From the NCBI GenBank assembly GCA_027596075.1, contig JADGJC010000013.1, positions 124,001-188,000 of the forward strand: DNA of 64,000 nt. The letters run 5' to 3'. The translations under genes were made by a program, and so were the position numbers. This DNA comes from Rhizophlyctis rosea. Its lineage: Eukaryota > Chytridiomycota > Chytridiomycetes > Rhizophlyctidales > Rhizophlyctidaceae. The first letter of the stretch is position 1. Each line of letters starts with the position of its first letter. This document shows, piece after piece, positions 34,818 to 46,481 of the stretch. The notes below the pieces were generated by a model. That model saw nothing but the letters and a program-made list of their open reading frames with translations, had not been told where the DNA came from and ran no database searches.

Positions 34818-36317
34818 ATGCTCGACTACATGGAATACTGCCTGCTACGTTACTATGAACACATAAAGTTTACCCGGGACAACTTCTTTTCCAGCATTTG
34901 CTCAGCTTCCAAACGTATGCCATTCTCACCCGTTGGGCCTGAACACGCTACAAGCGTGTAACGAACACTAGACTAACATAAACCTCCCTCACCAGGCTTA
35001 CTAGACTTCCGCATCCCTCAAGGCTTCTATCTATCCCTCGGCAAATCCATATCCCCTGAACTGAAAGGATGCTACACCCTTGGGCTTCCTAATGTTCGCT
35101 CCGTCGGCTTCCTTTTCTCGTCCGTCCCTTTTCACCTACCTAAGCAAAGACTGACTGACGAGGCGGATTTGCTGGGTGACAGAAGATGGGGAGAGCCAGA
35201 GGACGAACGCTCAATACATGGTGATAAGCTGGAAGAAAAAGTTCTGACCGTTGCGGACGGTGTGACTGGATCGGAAACGGACATTATATCTCAGACGCCT
35301 GACGTTGCGTTCACGGCTTCGGCACCTCCTGGTACGTCTTACATACAGACACGCTAAATTACACATGATGGTTCGAAACGCGCTTGCTCCATCTGATCGC
35401 CAACATCAGACCATATCTGTTCCCATAGATCGCGATTATCTTATCTATGGCCGATTGTTTGAAGATTTGAGACTAGAAGCACTATATACCCGCACCTTGA
35501 CGCCGAACACAATCCTAGTGGGGTCTGGCGTAAGCTTTTGGAAAGGAGATGCCAGTACAGGCCGTGTGTCAAAGGTTCGTATGCTTCTTTACGCCTACTC
35601 ATGCACTGCTAAGGTTCCAGGCTATAACTTCCACACATCAGGTTACCGCTCAGCTCCTTCATTCTGCTCCTCAATGGTGCGGTGAAGTCTCATATACTTC
35701 CGAAGATCACGTTGTTGGGGTCAGTGGTCTATATAGATTTGGAAAGTCGAATTGGGCTGCTGGGTCGGAAATCTATTACACCGGGAGAGAACGAAGCGGG
35801 GGCTGTAAGTATACTGGCTGTGACCATAAGCAGTGGTATCGTGCGACTCATAAATCCATCCTTTCACAGTGTCCATTGGGGCGCGGTACAAGAAGTATTT
35901 AACGCCCAATGTCAAGTCAACATTCACACTCCTCGCAAGTCCTGTCATGGGCCACGTAGCTGCTGCTTACACTACCACTGTTTCACCCGGGTTGAACGTA
36001 TCCACAAGATATAAGCTCAATGTGTATAGTTACGAGACGGACGTTGGCGTAGGCTTTGAATATGCACCTGCTATCGGAGAAAGTAAGGTGATGGGGACCA
36101 CCGTCAGGGAACAATGTGTGAAAGCGAAGATCAGTTTGATTGAGGTACGTAGTCTGGTCCACTGTTTGATAATGTCGTTCACGTCTCACGCGTGCTGCAG
36201 GGACTGGCGGTCAAGTTGGAAGGAAGGTACAAAGAAGCTTTGGTGGGCATAGGATTTATGACTCAATTCGGTCGTGGTGCTTGGCAATCTTTGGGTGTAG
36301 AGCTGCAGATGTCATAA
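34818..36317 (+). CDS. MDM10: Mitochondrial outer-membrane beta-barrel Mdm10
   Basis: Six exons (34818..34914, 34996..35331, 35429..35574, 35642..35804, 35870..36144, 36201..36317) give 377 residues. The N-terminus MLDYMEYCL and the LLDFRIPQGFYLSLG segment that follows are diagnostic of Mdm10. Alternating strands continue to the end, including GRLFEDLRLEALYT and GAWQSLGVELQMS as the last strand. Mdm10 is a subunit of the ERMES tether between ER and mitochondria and also serves the SAM complex in beta-barrel insertion. The acidic insert at residues 80-130 is typical of fungal Mdm10s. It is a fungal-type gene, consistent with the organism. Confidence 0.93.
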
Positions 36318-36417
36318 ACGGAAAGTGACTAGCAGAAGCGCTAGAGTGCAACTAGGCGATCAGGTCATTCTGCACTGCATATGCGAATATGTGAAGAAGA
36401 CAAGCAGCTGATAAGAA

Positions 36418-37251
36418 TCAATATTGCTCGTCGCCACTTCTTCTTCTTCCCATTTCCACTAATTGTTTGCCAGTACGGGCTGACGTTGGGACTACAGGAA
36501 GCATTGCTGCGCCTGGACGTCGTCCCTCAGCTAATAGAATGTTATATGCCGCGCCTGCTTGACGCTGCGAGACGTACCTTGTTACATTGTGGGATACCAT
36601 GATCAAAAAGGAGACGATGCAACATACCGATGCCTGCACTTCCACTTGCAATCCCAAACCATGCAAGTACTTCCGTATAAAAGGTGGTAACATTGCCATG
36701 CGACTACCAGTTCCAATTACCAAAATTTCTGAAAGGGCAGGAAGCGATTACAATCAGCCGCGAAGCATGGCTGGCGGTCGAAACCCTCCCTCACCTGGCA
36801 AATCCTCTACAAGTTCCAAAACCTTAAACATATCCGTAGTCCACCCATGAAACGGCGAATGAGGATCATTCCACCGCTCTTTATCTCCCCCTTCCGTCGC
36901 TCCCTCCGGCCCCCCAACCCCATACTGCGGCACGTCCCACAAAACATCCAGACCGCCTATAACCATCAGAGGGCCTTTGACGACCAAGTCCCCTATTGTG
37001 AACCCATTATTTCCGACAACACTGAAGAGCCGCGCGCGAGGTGGTGGTGCAAGGATATTTAGACGGGAGAATTGAGAGGGTTCGCTTGTGTCTATCTTGT
37101 CTGCTATTGTTGGAATGTGTTTTGCGTCTTTTGGGTCTTCGGCGGGGCGGGGTGGGGTTATTGTACTTTTTGGTCGGATGGGGATAAGAAGTGGGTGGGG
37201 ATTTGTGCGTGCTGGGGTGCGTAGGGCGGTGCGGTAGAGTTGTTTAAGCAT
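36418..37251 (-). CDS. NDUFAF3: Complex I assembly factor NDUFAF3 (DUF498 family)
   Basis: Three exons (37251..36795, 36728..36628, 36564..36418) encode 234 residues. The first 40 residues are Arg/Pro-rich and lack acids, fitting a mitochondrial presequence. The core has GFTIGDLVVKGPLMV, then EILVIGTGSRM, LQVEVQAS and AAYNILLAEGRRPGAAMLP, which match the NDUFAF3/DUF498 fold in order. The protein works with NDUFAF4 on early assembly of the complex I Q-module. The splices restore the family pattern exactly. It implies that this fungus retains respiratory complex I. Confidence 0.92.
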
Positions 37252-37718
37252 TGCTTTTTGTTGCGGCGGGTGCGTGTGAGGGAGATGATCTCGTCAACAA
37301 CGATGTCTATTTTTGAGACAGGAAAGCGGTCCTGGATCTGGACGCAGGGCAGCTGCATGCTGGAAGCAATTGAATTGAGGGAGGATGACTCACGGTCTGA
37401 TTGCGACACCGATATGTGATCTGACTACGCCTCTAGTGGGACCCTTGAGCGGAGCTGAACAGCTCAGATGTGAACCTCTTGCCGGTTTAGCGCCTTCGCG
37501 TCCACCCACAAAAACTTGCGATATTGTTTGCTATTGAAGTCGATGGTTTCGCATTCGTCCATGAAATACTGGGTGTGCATGTAAGCGATGATTGCTCTAT
37601 CTATTGCAGATCATTGAGATTTCATCTTTATATCAGCAGCATTGATGTGAACCCATAGAAGCCGGCACAGCTCCGCCTATTCTCCTCTCTTGAGTCAGCG
37701 TTGGTGACGGCGGGCACA
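37252..37718. promoter_or_regulatory. Divergent promoter of NDUFAF3 and the HEAT-repeat gene
   Basis: This 467 bp segment separates divergent starts. No gene was seen; promoter function is inferred from position. Confidence 0.4.
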
Positions 37719-40700
37719 ATGGAAGATGTCCTTGGTTCACACAGGCGCGGGTTTCGGGGTATCATCCCGCCACCCATGACAGATCCCCCACCAGATCCAG
37801 CATACCATCGTCCCCATCGCAAAGATCTAATGGAGTCCGTATTCCACAAACCACGGCCCTATCATCACTCCAATCCAGTTGCCGCTGCTATGGACTTACC
37901 TGCCTTTGGAAATACACACATGCTTGCCATACGACAACCGCCACGCCTTCCACCAGCCTTTATCGCACACCTGCACGATCTCGACCGCGTTGAAACAAAC
38001 CTAAAAATGGCGGACCAGGTGGAGAAGGAGTTCGAGCGCTGGATGAATCAGCAGGTCTTGGAGATGCGGTTTGACAAGCATGTGCTGAATGAGTTTGGGG
38101 AAGGGTTGGGCTTGACGAAGGAGCAGGTGTTTGAGGAGCCAGAAACTTTGCGGGCAGACTCTCCAACTCCCACAATAGCCGAGTCCGCTGGCGTACGCAG
38201 TGATGTCATATTGCACAAAAGTGAATGGTTAAAGGACGTTATGAGGGACAAAACAGCTGGAGATAAGCGGGCTTTTGATGATCTTCGGTCCACGTGGCGT
38301 AGGCAACTAATAGAAAGTGAGAGAGGGGACGCAACGGATGGGACTAGAAAGCGGACACTTCGGATGCTACTAAAGGCCTCGGATGCTTACTCAACACGTA
38401 ACGTGCCATTCATGCTGGAGGTTTGGCAGCGCGTAGAAGGGATCAATTTGGAGGCTGCGATGATGCGGTATGCCCGGGAGGAAGCAAAGCAGAAGGCGGA
38501 TGCCAGGAGTAAGATGCAGGAGTTCACGGAACGGGTGTCCCAGTCAGGTTCGCGCCCCTCGTCCGCCCTGCGGAAACAAGTCTCTCGCTCCTCAACAGCC
38601 GAGGCAAGTCGGAGATCTTTGGGTACAGTGCCGGAGAGTGATGTTCCATTTTGGAAGAGGCCAGCATCGGTTGGGGAAACTGCTGGGCCTCAGACCCGCA
38701 CTATATCCAGGTCAACAGTACGATTGTTGAAGAAGCTCACACGGGAAGGGGTTAATGTCTCAGAACCCGGAGCGTTCAGTCCAGCAAATATTGAGAACAT
38801 AGTACGGTTGACGCTCACAGGTCCGGAATCAGATGCGGCAGATACGGGTCGATATAGTGCAGGACCAGACAAAACTATACACAGATCCCGTCTAAGTACC
38901 GGCAGACCATCAACCGCCTCTCGTCCACTCAAACCTAAATCTCAGCAATCTCGAAAACGAACAGCATATACACCGGGAGCTTGGAAGCGGGCACTAGAGA
39001 CTGCAGATCCGGACTTGGAAACGCTGAACAGGACAACTCCAGGGACGGGGGAGTGGGGTGATAACGAAGGTAGTTTTAGATTGGTTATTCCTCATGTTGC
39101 TGATGTTCGGGATGAAGATGATCTGTCGACGGAATTGGGGGAGGCTAGAACGACGGTTGCGATTAGGAATGTTAGGCCCAGTGTCGGAGTGAGGAAGTCG
39201 GTTTCGGTTGCTGATGCTTCATATATGGGTGAGAGAGGCGGTGATGCTATTAGTGTGGGTGGGGCCTCGAATCTGTTAGGGTTTAGGGTGTCGGTGAGTT
39301 GCGCTCTTGTGGCAGATGACACCACATCAATTGCATGGCTGAATATTGTCAATAGATGGACAAACCGGCGCCTAGGATCAGCGAAAGGTCAATGACGGGC
39401 AAACTTGCGCTGGCCGCAATGCACCCATTTTCAATTGTCCGATTTGTCTCTATGGGTTTGTCTTGCCTTGCAGCAGAATGGAACTGCAGCCACTCACCAT
39501 CATCAATATCAACAGTGAAGCGAATAGCGAAAGCAAACCCGGTCCGCAAACCACCGCCGCCACCACTACCTGGCAGCAAACCCAACACAACAACAGCATC
39601 TGCCATGTCAGATGTTACTGACTTCTTGCTCACACCATATACTGGTGTAGAATTAGCACCGGCCGTAGGCACACCAGCACACGAGGCTCTCACAAAAGCA
39701 TTCCTTCTTGCTCTCCGAGAAGAAAACGACCGCATCCTCCGCTTCGAAGCCTGTCGACTCCTCATCCTTATCGAAGGTCATCATTCTCTTGGGCGATGGG
39801 ACACCATAGCCTTCCGCAACGTCCTCACCGAAATGCTCAACGAAGGAACAGAAGACGAACGCGCGCTCGCATCCTCCACTCTTTGCGATATGAATCTCGT
39901 CGACCGCGACGTTCTACTCGAACTCCGCTCACGCTTGGGAGATATAGATACCAAAAAACGCGCTAGGGCTATGGAACTGCTTGCGGATATGGATGAGAAA
40001 TACATTGAGGATGTTATGGGGATGTTGTTGGAGGATGCTGGGAGTACCAATTGGAGGATTAGGAGGGATGCGATTTTGTTGTTGGGGAGGTGGCTTCAGA
40101 GGTTGTCTCCCGTTGAGGCTGCGGAGGTTCCGAGTTATTTGGAACTTGAGCAGGGGGAAGAAAGTGATGATGATGTGGGGGAATTGTTGCCGGAAACTGA
40201 GGGCGTGTTTGGAAGTCAGGCTTCTTTGTCGGATAAAGCGCCTGTTATGGATGGGACCAGCAGCAGTGCGGAAATATCGAAGGAAGCTCCACCAAAGAAG
40301 GAAGCAGCTCAACCAAAGTCTCCTACATCCGCACGAAGAAAATCATCCGCCAACAATACACAAACCTCCCGCCCATCCAGCAAACCCCAATCCGCCGCCC
40401 TCCGCAAATACCCCTCTCAAGAACTCACCGAAGAAGAACTCCGCGCCAAACTTCGCAAACACTTCATCCAATCATCACTCCAAACACTTCTCAAAGTCAT
40501 GTGGAACGATTGGAACCCGGACGTTAGAGAGACCGCGTCTTCAACATTAGGAAGACTGGACAAAGGTGCATCGATATTCAATTCTATCATTGAGTTGTTG
40601 GAAGCGGAAGATCCCTTGAAACGGATTGATGCGTTGAAGTACTTGACGAGGTTGGGGGTCATGACGTCGGCTAGTTTGCCGATGTATTTGAAGTGTTTTG

Positions 40701-41810
40701 AGGATAGTTTCGCGACGGTGAGGGTGGAGGCTTGTAAGGTGAGGAGGTCTACTTATGGCATGGAACCCGTATGTTTCACATTGGAAATCAATACTAATGC
40801 ACAAGCACGCACAGGTGGCATGTGCGCTGGCTACAAACCATCGACAGCTTATTGATTGTTTATTGGATAAGCTGAATGACTTTGACTGGAAAGTGAGGGC
40901 TTATGCCATCAAAGGTATGATTCCTTATATGATACATGCATTCACCATGGTCGAGCTGAAAGGTCACGGCTGCATGAACACAGCTCTCGGCTTTTGCAAA
41001 TGTAAGGAAGCCAAGAATCGCGAAGCCATGCGCTGGGCCATCCTGCATGAATCACATCCCTCGGTGCGGGGTGAAGCAATCAATGCTGCTAGGAATTTAG
41101 GGCTTGTTACCGAAGATCAGCAGATTAAGGACGCAACCTTTACGGCAATGGAAACTGATAGGTCATCAGCTGTCAGGAAGGTGGCGGAGCAGGTGCTGAT
41201 AGCTTTAGGAATCATGTACCCATCCGGGATCATGGTAGAAAGCGACAGCGGCGGAACAGCTGCAGCTGGCGGCATGTCCACCTTTAGCGTACCAGCATCA
41301 GCGGGAGCACCTCCTGCCGCCGCAACTACCCGCATAACCTCCACACCCACTGTCCCATACCCCCACATCCTACAAGGGCGCCGCCCATCTGAGCAACAGG
41401 TCTTCCTGGCCGAGTCACTAGTGGGTGAACGCGAACAAGCTGCCGTCATTGATCAAGTCCAGTCTATGTCTGACAAGCAGAAAGTGATTGGAGATGTTGC
41501 GAATATGGATTGGGGCATGGAAGAAGTAGAAGAGGAGACGACTCGGGTTGCGAAGGAGCACATGCCCGAGTTGGATGCTATCCATCATCCACCCCCTAGG
41601 ACGAGGATTGATACCGGGATCGGGGAGATTGTCAGGAGGAAACCTGGTGTGCCGTACAGATCTGTTCCAAGAGCGGGTAAAAGCCGAGTAAGAGTGCAGG
41701 AGCGTAGGGCGTCCGAGGCCAATAAGGAGGAGCATGCGCAACGATCTAATCATATTTTGGAGGAGTACGAGTTCTATGATTATGATACAATGAAGAGGGC
41801 GGCGGAATAA
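37719..41810 (+). CDS. HEAT-repeat protein, HEATR4-like (putative ciliary)
   Basis: Three exons (37719..39293, 39356..40738, 40815..41810) give 1317 residues. The first exon is a Pro-rich leader followed by a charged, Ser/Arg-rich, probably disordered region with little domain structure. From exon 2 onward there are helical HEAT/ARM-type pairs: for example LRFEACRLLILIEG, NWRIRRDAILLLGRWLQ, WNPDVRETASSTLGRL, FATVRVEACK and HPSVRGEAINAARNLG. The C-terminus is acidic with a FYDYDTMKR ending. The architecture fits HEATR4, a cilium-associated HEAT protein, but I base this on architecture rather than diagnostic residues. Its position near CFAP57, IFT140 and the IQ protein agrees. The two splices are GT-AG and in phase. 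Confidence 0.7.
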
Positions 41811-42086
41811 AATTTAGATTAGGCGATTGGTTTAGTCAATTTCTTTACCACGCTCTGTCTGTATGTTCAAGCTTGTATTTAGTTTCCCGATTGTTTTACT
41901 TCTTATGGAAGTTCCTTCCATATGTAATGAACATATGCTACACCATTTTGATTTGTCACTGAGAGCTGCCAGCAGCCAATCTCTAAATTTACTGGCTGGC
42001 GTGGTAGAGTGCAAAATGGGTGTGTGCTGAAATGTTGGCAGTTTGAGGTTGATGGGGAGTTTTGCACATCTGGCCCTCTTCTGGCC

Positions 42087-42698
42087 TTAGCCATGCGCAC
42101 TGACGCACAATGTTGTTCCTACGAAAATCAGCCCAATCCCTATCCACGTCTCTGGAATCAGCCAATGATTCAGCGTTTACTGACATGAAGACCAATGGAA
42201 AAGTCTGCCACCATCCCGCGCACGCACCTCGTGATCCTAAGTCCTCTCCAAGAATTATTCCTGCAAGTGTGGTGAACGCAAATGCTAGGGAGTTTGTTGT
42301 AGGAACTGCTAACGACAAATCTACCAAAAAGACGGTAAACAAGGGACACAACAACAAACAGAAAAGCCATAGACTTACCACTATCTCCCAAAGTCCAATA
42401 ATACACTACTGACCCTGAAAGGTTGAGAGCCAAGGGCAAGACATATTGCCACCGTGTTGCCAGATAAAACGCTTCAGCAGCTTGTCGTTTCAGTGGAGAT
42501 GAATTGCGATGCTGTTCTGATACGCGTTCTACACCGCGGCTGCCATATCTGATAAAGGGGTTCGTGAAACCCCAGCAAAGAGCAACGAGGACAAAACCTA
42601 TTACTGCGTCTTCGGGGCGAAAGTCAAAAAGTTGAGTGTGTTGAAGGAGGCGGCGAGGAGAGCAACGGCAACCACATACGAAGCGGTGACGTCGCCAT
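42087..42698 (-). CDS. TMEM234: TMEM234 family membrane protein
   Basis: Four exons (42698..42680, 42603..42379, 42320..42228, 42151..42087) give 133 residues, close to the 140 of human TMEM234. The family pattern is clear: VLVALCWGFTNPFIR at the start, then YVLPLALNLSGSVVYYW, DLSLAVPTTNSLAF and IILGEDLGSRG, ending in a membrane helix (GLIFVGTTLCV). It is a small four-helix relative of the drug/metabolite transporter superfamily. Its function is unknown. An in-frame ATG at 42713 would add five residues. The first exon is only 19 nt, which explains why the start is easily missed. Confidence 0.9.
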
Positions 42699-43099
42699 AG
42701 GGGAACCACCCATTCCGAAAGTTGAGGGACTTGATATGATTATTTCAATTATTGCGTTGGAGAGACTCGACTCTATTATCGGTTCCGAGCTTCAGTTGGC
42801 GGAACAAGGATACACCGGGGGGCAGCCAGGGAATGGGAATGGGGAAAAAGGAGTGGGGTCTGTGGTGGGAAGGAAAGCGAGACGGGAAAGCAGTATAGCC
42901 AAATTTGGCTAAACTGCAGGAATCGATGCTGCAAACTTTTGGTGGCTTGGGCGACGCGTCGCAACTTGGAGGAGGTAAATAGGATCTTCTCCTCCCGCCA
43001 CAAGACGACTCCCAAAGCTTCCTTCTGAATTTGATGCGTTGGAATACTCAGTCGAACTTGCCTTGGAAAGCAGCACGTACTTCTTGGAAGCTCCCGCCA
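42699..43099. promoter_or_regulatory. Divergent promoter of TMEM234 and the IQ-motif gene
   Basis: This is 401 bp between divergent starts. A long open frame on the plus strand here (ending at 43154) is in another frame from the IQ gene start and has no domain, so I left it out. Confidence 0.35.
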
Positions 43100-45089
43100 A
43101 TGCTGAACGTGGACTACTCGTCACCATCACCCATACCGTCGTTTCCCGTGGTTAGAAGATATACAAAAAAGCGACCTCATCATATACGGTAGGTCAACAG
43201 AGGCCCCCTCCTGCATTTCAGATCATGTCAGCTAACCTCATTCAAACATAGACTGAGGCCTTTGGAGCAGCGCAAAACACCACATCCATTTGGAGACACA
43301 GCGACCTTTCCAATCTCACACGGCATATCCAATGATGGCATACGCGCGAAGAGCCAATCCAGAAGACGAGCTCACAGCTTGGAAGGAAGCCCTGCAAAGC
43401 AAAGGTCTCGCAACCACACAAAATCTCCCAGAGCGTCATGCAAGCCATCGAAGAAGGTGCATACCGATGGTGAATCCTCTTCATCACAATCGAGCTCGGA
43501 TTCCGACACCAAAGGCAACAACCGGTGGAGCTATCGTCGACCACGGCTCAAGCTGCATAAGAATCAAAATCGGTGCAACCACCACCCCAATGATGGCCAA
43601 TTGATGCCGTACCTGCCCGCTTATACTCCCCTATTGCCACTGCCTGTTCTTCCCTCCTTTCCATGGTGGCCACCCGTCAGTAATCGATATAGCTGGATGA
43701 ACTCCAAAGACGAGGAAGACTCGCGTGTGCATGCGAAAGCGGAAAAACGGGAGAAGAGACGTAGAGAGCACACAGAACAAATAAGGTGGAAAACATATAA
43801 CAAGGTGCGGAGATGGAGGTCAATGCTTAATTGGGCATCATTAATGAGATGTGGCAGGCTGCTACCAATATTCAGCGAGTATTTCGCGGACATCGGATCA
43901 GATTACGTTTTGGCGACTTGAAGGTCAATGAGATTGTCCATGCCAAGACTCCTGATTTATATTGGACTGAGAAGATCATCAAGGACGCGATAGAAAAGGT
44001 CAGCTGCAACCAATGCTGGTCAAACTCTGAAAAACTAACAACTAAATGTCCAGCATCTCATAACATGTAGGAGATGATCCCAGACCTTCTTGTGGAGTTG
44101 TCGGCTTCCGTGTATTCGCCGGTTTGTTGTACACCGACGCCGATTGCCTCTCTTAAACCCCCTGATTCTATTGACATGATGACTTTCGATCAGCTTTGGA
44201 GGACGAAGGAGATGCGGGCGTATCGGATGCGGTATGATCTCCTTGAGGACGTGATTTCTCAGTGTATTCGCGAGGATATGGCGGACATTGCCGCAGTGGC
44301 TGGTGATGGGTACGTGATGAACTATACCTCGGATTGTTGTGGTTGATATCTGATTTCCGGGCGATCAGGCAACTCGTATGTCAATTGGACCCGTACAGCA
44401 CAACATTGCAGAGCATCGTCGACGAAGTCCTGGAGGATATGTTGAGAGATGTTGTAAAAGTAAGTCATGGGCGACTGTATGCAACGTGGACCAAGTGTCG
44501 ACCAACTGACATGCCCCAGTCGGCCATTCAAGATGCAGTCAATGTTCATATGGCGAACATCCAAGCGGACCGCATTTACGGGATTCTTCTCTCGGAAGTT
44601 GTTGAGGAGATGCAATTGGTAAAGTGACCTCATTGCAAATAGAAGTGCTGAAGTAGAGGATCTCATCTAATCGACTCGTACAGACACGGGAAGCTAGTAT
44701 AGATGTATTGCAGGCTGCAGTACTGGATGATCTATTGGATGATGTGATGGCAGAAGAAGCCGGGGAAATGTTTCCGCGTTTGGCCCTTGAGGTATCTGGT
44801 TTACTGCGCTCGATCGAATGATGGCGATCCAGCTGATATAGTTTCAAAGATGAAAATCTCAATAGGCCCATCCGCGAAACAATATCCACAATCACATACA
44901 ATTGATGCAATCATGGATTTGCTTTTTGATGATATGGTGATGGAACACCTGTTGATGGGCGTCGTACGGGATGATGAGACAGCGTTGGTCGATGAGACGA
45001 TCGAACAACTGGCAGATGGTATTGTATTGGAGGATTTGCTTGGAAGGATGCTGGCACCGGCAAGCAAGGGAAGCGGTACGAATGACTAG
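43100..45089 (+). CDS. IQ-motif protein of unknown function with repeated acidic helices
   Basis: Eight exons (43100..43188, 43252..43804, 43858..43998, 44071..44309, 44369..44459, 44520..44618, 44684..44791, 44850..45089) give 519 residues. The N-terminal part is basic, Ser- and Pro-rich and probably disordered. The third exon carries one calmodulin-binding IQ motif (AATNIQRVFRGHRIRLRFG). The rest is a series of short acidic helices with a common shape, such as SIVDEVLEDMLRDVV, AVLDDLLDDVMAEE, IMDLLFDDMVMEHLL and GIVLEDLLGRML. I do not recognise the family. Its neighbours and the IQ motif suggest an axonemal or basal-body part, but that is inference. The last intron uses an acceptor just before ATG AAA; a different acceptor would break frame. 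Confidence 0.7.
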
Positions 45090-45391
45090 GACTTTGGTTT
45101 TCGTGAAACCCTGTAAAATGCTCCCGGTTTGCTGTTTTCAATACCGATGGAAAGTGCCCACCCACAAGGCAATCCTCAGCAGTCGGTATGAAACTACTGA
45201 ACACTCGAATCTTCCATGCATTTGCGGGTTGACTTTTATTGATGCAAAGGAATCAGAAATATGAACAAGCACCGTGAAGGTGTGAGCAATGACCTCTTTA
45301 TATACTGAACGCGAGCCCCGTCAATCATTATTCAGAATGTCACTCCGAATGCACGACTTACCAAGCGAGCAGCTTCAGGTCAGGTGCCATT
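45090..45391. other. Convergent intergenic region
   Basis: This 302 bp segment lies between the stops of the IQ gene and PDCD5. No gene was seen. Confidence 0.45.
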
Positions 45392-46217
45392 TTACAGATC
45401 GAAATCGTCCTCATCATCCGAGTCCCCGAACCGCCGCCGGTTGTACTGGGCAGGGTGAACAGTCGGTATCTCCATACGTCACACGGCACTGTGAAAATAA
45501 CCTACCGTGATTTTGGTTTCTTTAGCATTGGCCTCGCTGATTTGCTCAAGCATGTCGATGAGCTGCTGCTCGCTGACTTTGCCTCGCAGTTGTCCACCTT
45601 GCGCCTGTGCGTGCGATATCATGAGCTCATGTCTCACTTCCATACAACATATGACTGAATAATGTACCATTCTTAGCAGCATGTCCTCCACAGCTCGTGC
45701 TTTGTCTTCCTTCACAATCTTGATCCTTGCCACTGTAAGTTTCAAAACCATTAGGCATCCCCAGAAGAACATTAGCTCGTAGATATTGCGCGCTTACATC
45801 GTTCGCGAGCGTCATTCTCCAGAATTTGGTAGAGCTATTGAGAGGTGTCAGACTTTGTTGATTGTTGTTTACTGGCTGTAATCAAGTGGCGCAGTAGCCA
45901 ACTTTACCATTCCTCGGCGCATTTCCTCCATTTGTCTACGAGTGGGAGTGAGCAAAAGCCTTCGGAATCACATCACAGAAGACAATTCTCACCGTTTCTT
46001 CTCAGCGGCTTCTTCACCACCGCCCTGTCCTCCGCCGCCGGCAGCAAAGTTTGCCGGCAAACCGCCAGAGGAGCTCCCTCCTCCACCCTGCAAAGTCGAA
46101 GTCAAAAGCGCTGTGTAAAACGGCAAGGAACAACAATCTTATGGCAGCACATACCTGGTTTGCTCTCATCTCGGCCATACGCCGCGCACGGATTGCTTGA
46201 AGTTCGGCATCGTCCAT
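45392..46217 (-). CDS. PDCD5: PDCD5 family DNA-binding protein
   Basis: Seven exons (46217..46155, 46087..45993, 45935..45908, 45834..45798, 45732..45668, 45604..45506, 45445..45392) give 146 residues. The family signature is present: MDDAELQAIRARRMAEM at the start, a helical core with KPE-like ARIKIVKEDKARAVEDMLLRM, then GKVSEQQLIDMLEQI and NRRRFGDSDDEDDF at the end. A Gly-rich insert (about residues 22-50) is longer than in animals. Animal PDCD5 is a prefoldin-like regulator of CCT and of apoptosis; its archaeal and fungal relatives bind DNA. Exons of 28 and 37 nt are notable. The start is 265 bp from the UROD start in divergent orientation, so both may share a promoter. Confidence 0.93.
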
Positions 46218-46481
46218 TTTGTTGTTCGTGCCTTTCAGCTGGGATGATCTTGGGAAGGGTTTGAGGAGAAAGGAAGCAAGGCCGCAACAAATGAAGGGTG
46301 AGCCACAGGGTGAGCTAGGCCATCATTCCATGCCGAAACCAGCCGGCTGCGCGATCATGTGGCACAACATCCGGATGTAAACATGCTTCAGCGTGGGGAA
46401 AGTTCATCCTCAATGTGTTTCTCCGCCATTTTGTTGACAGCAATCCGCCGGTTGTCAGAACTACAACATAGATCAAGCAAC

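Noticed and set aside
42950..43154. A plus-strand frame reading FDALEYSVELALESSTYFLEA upstream of the IQ gene.
   Set aside because: It ends in a stop before any donor that would join the IQ gene in frame. The overlapping frame from 43100 splices cleanly.
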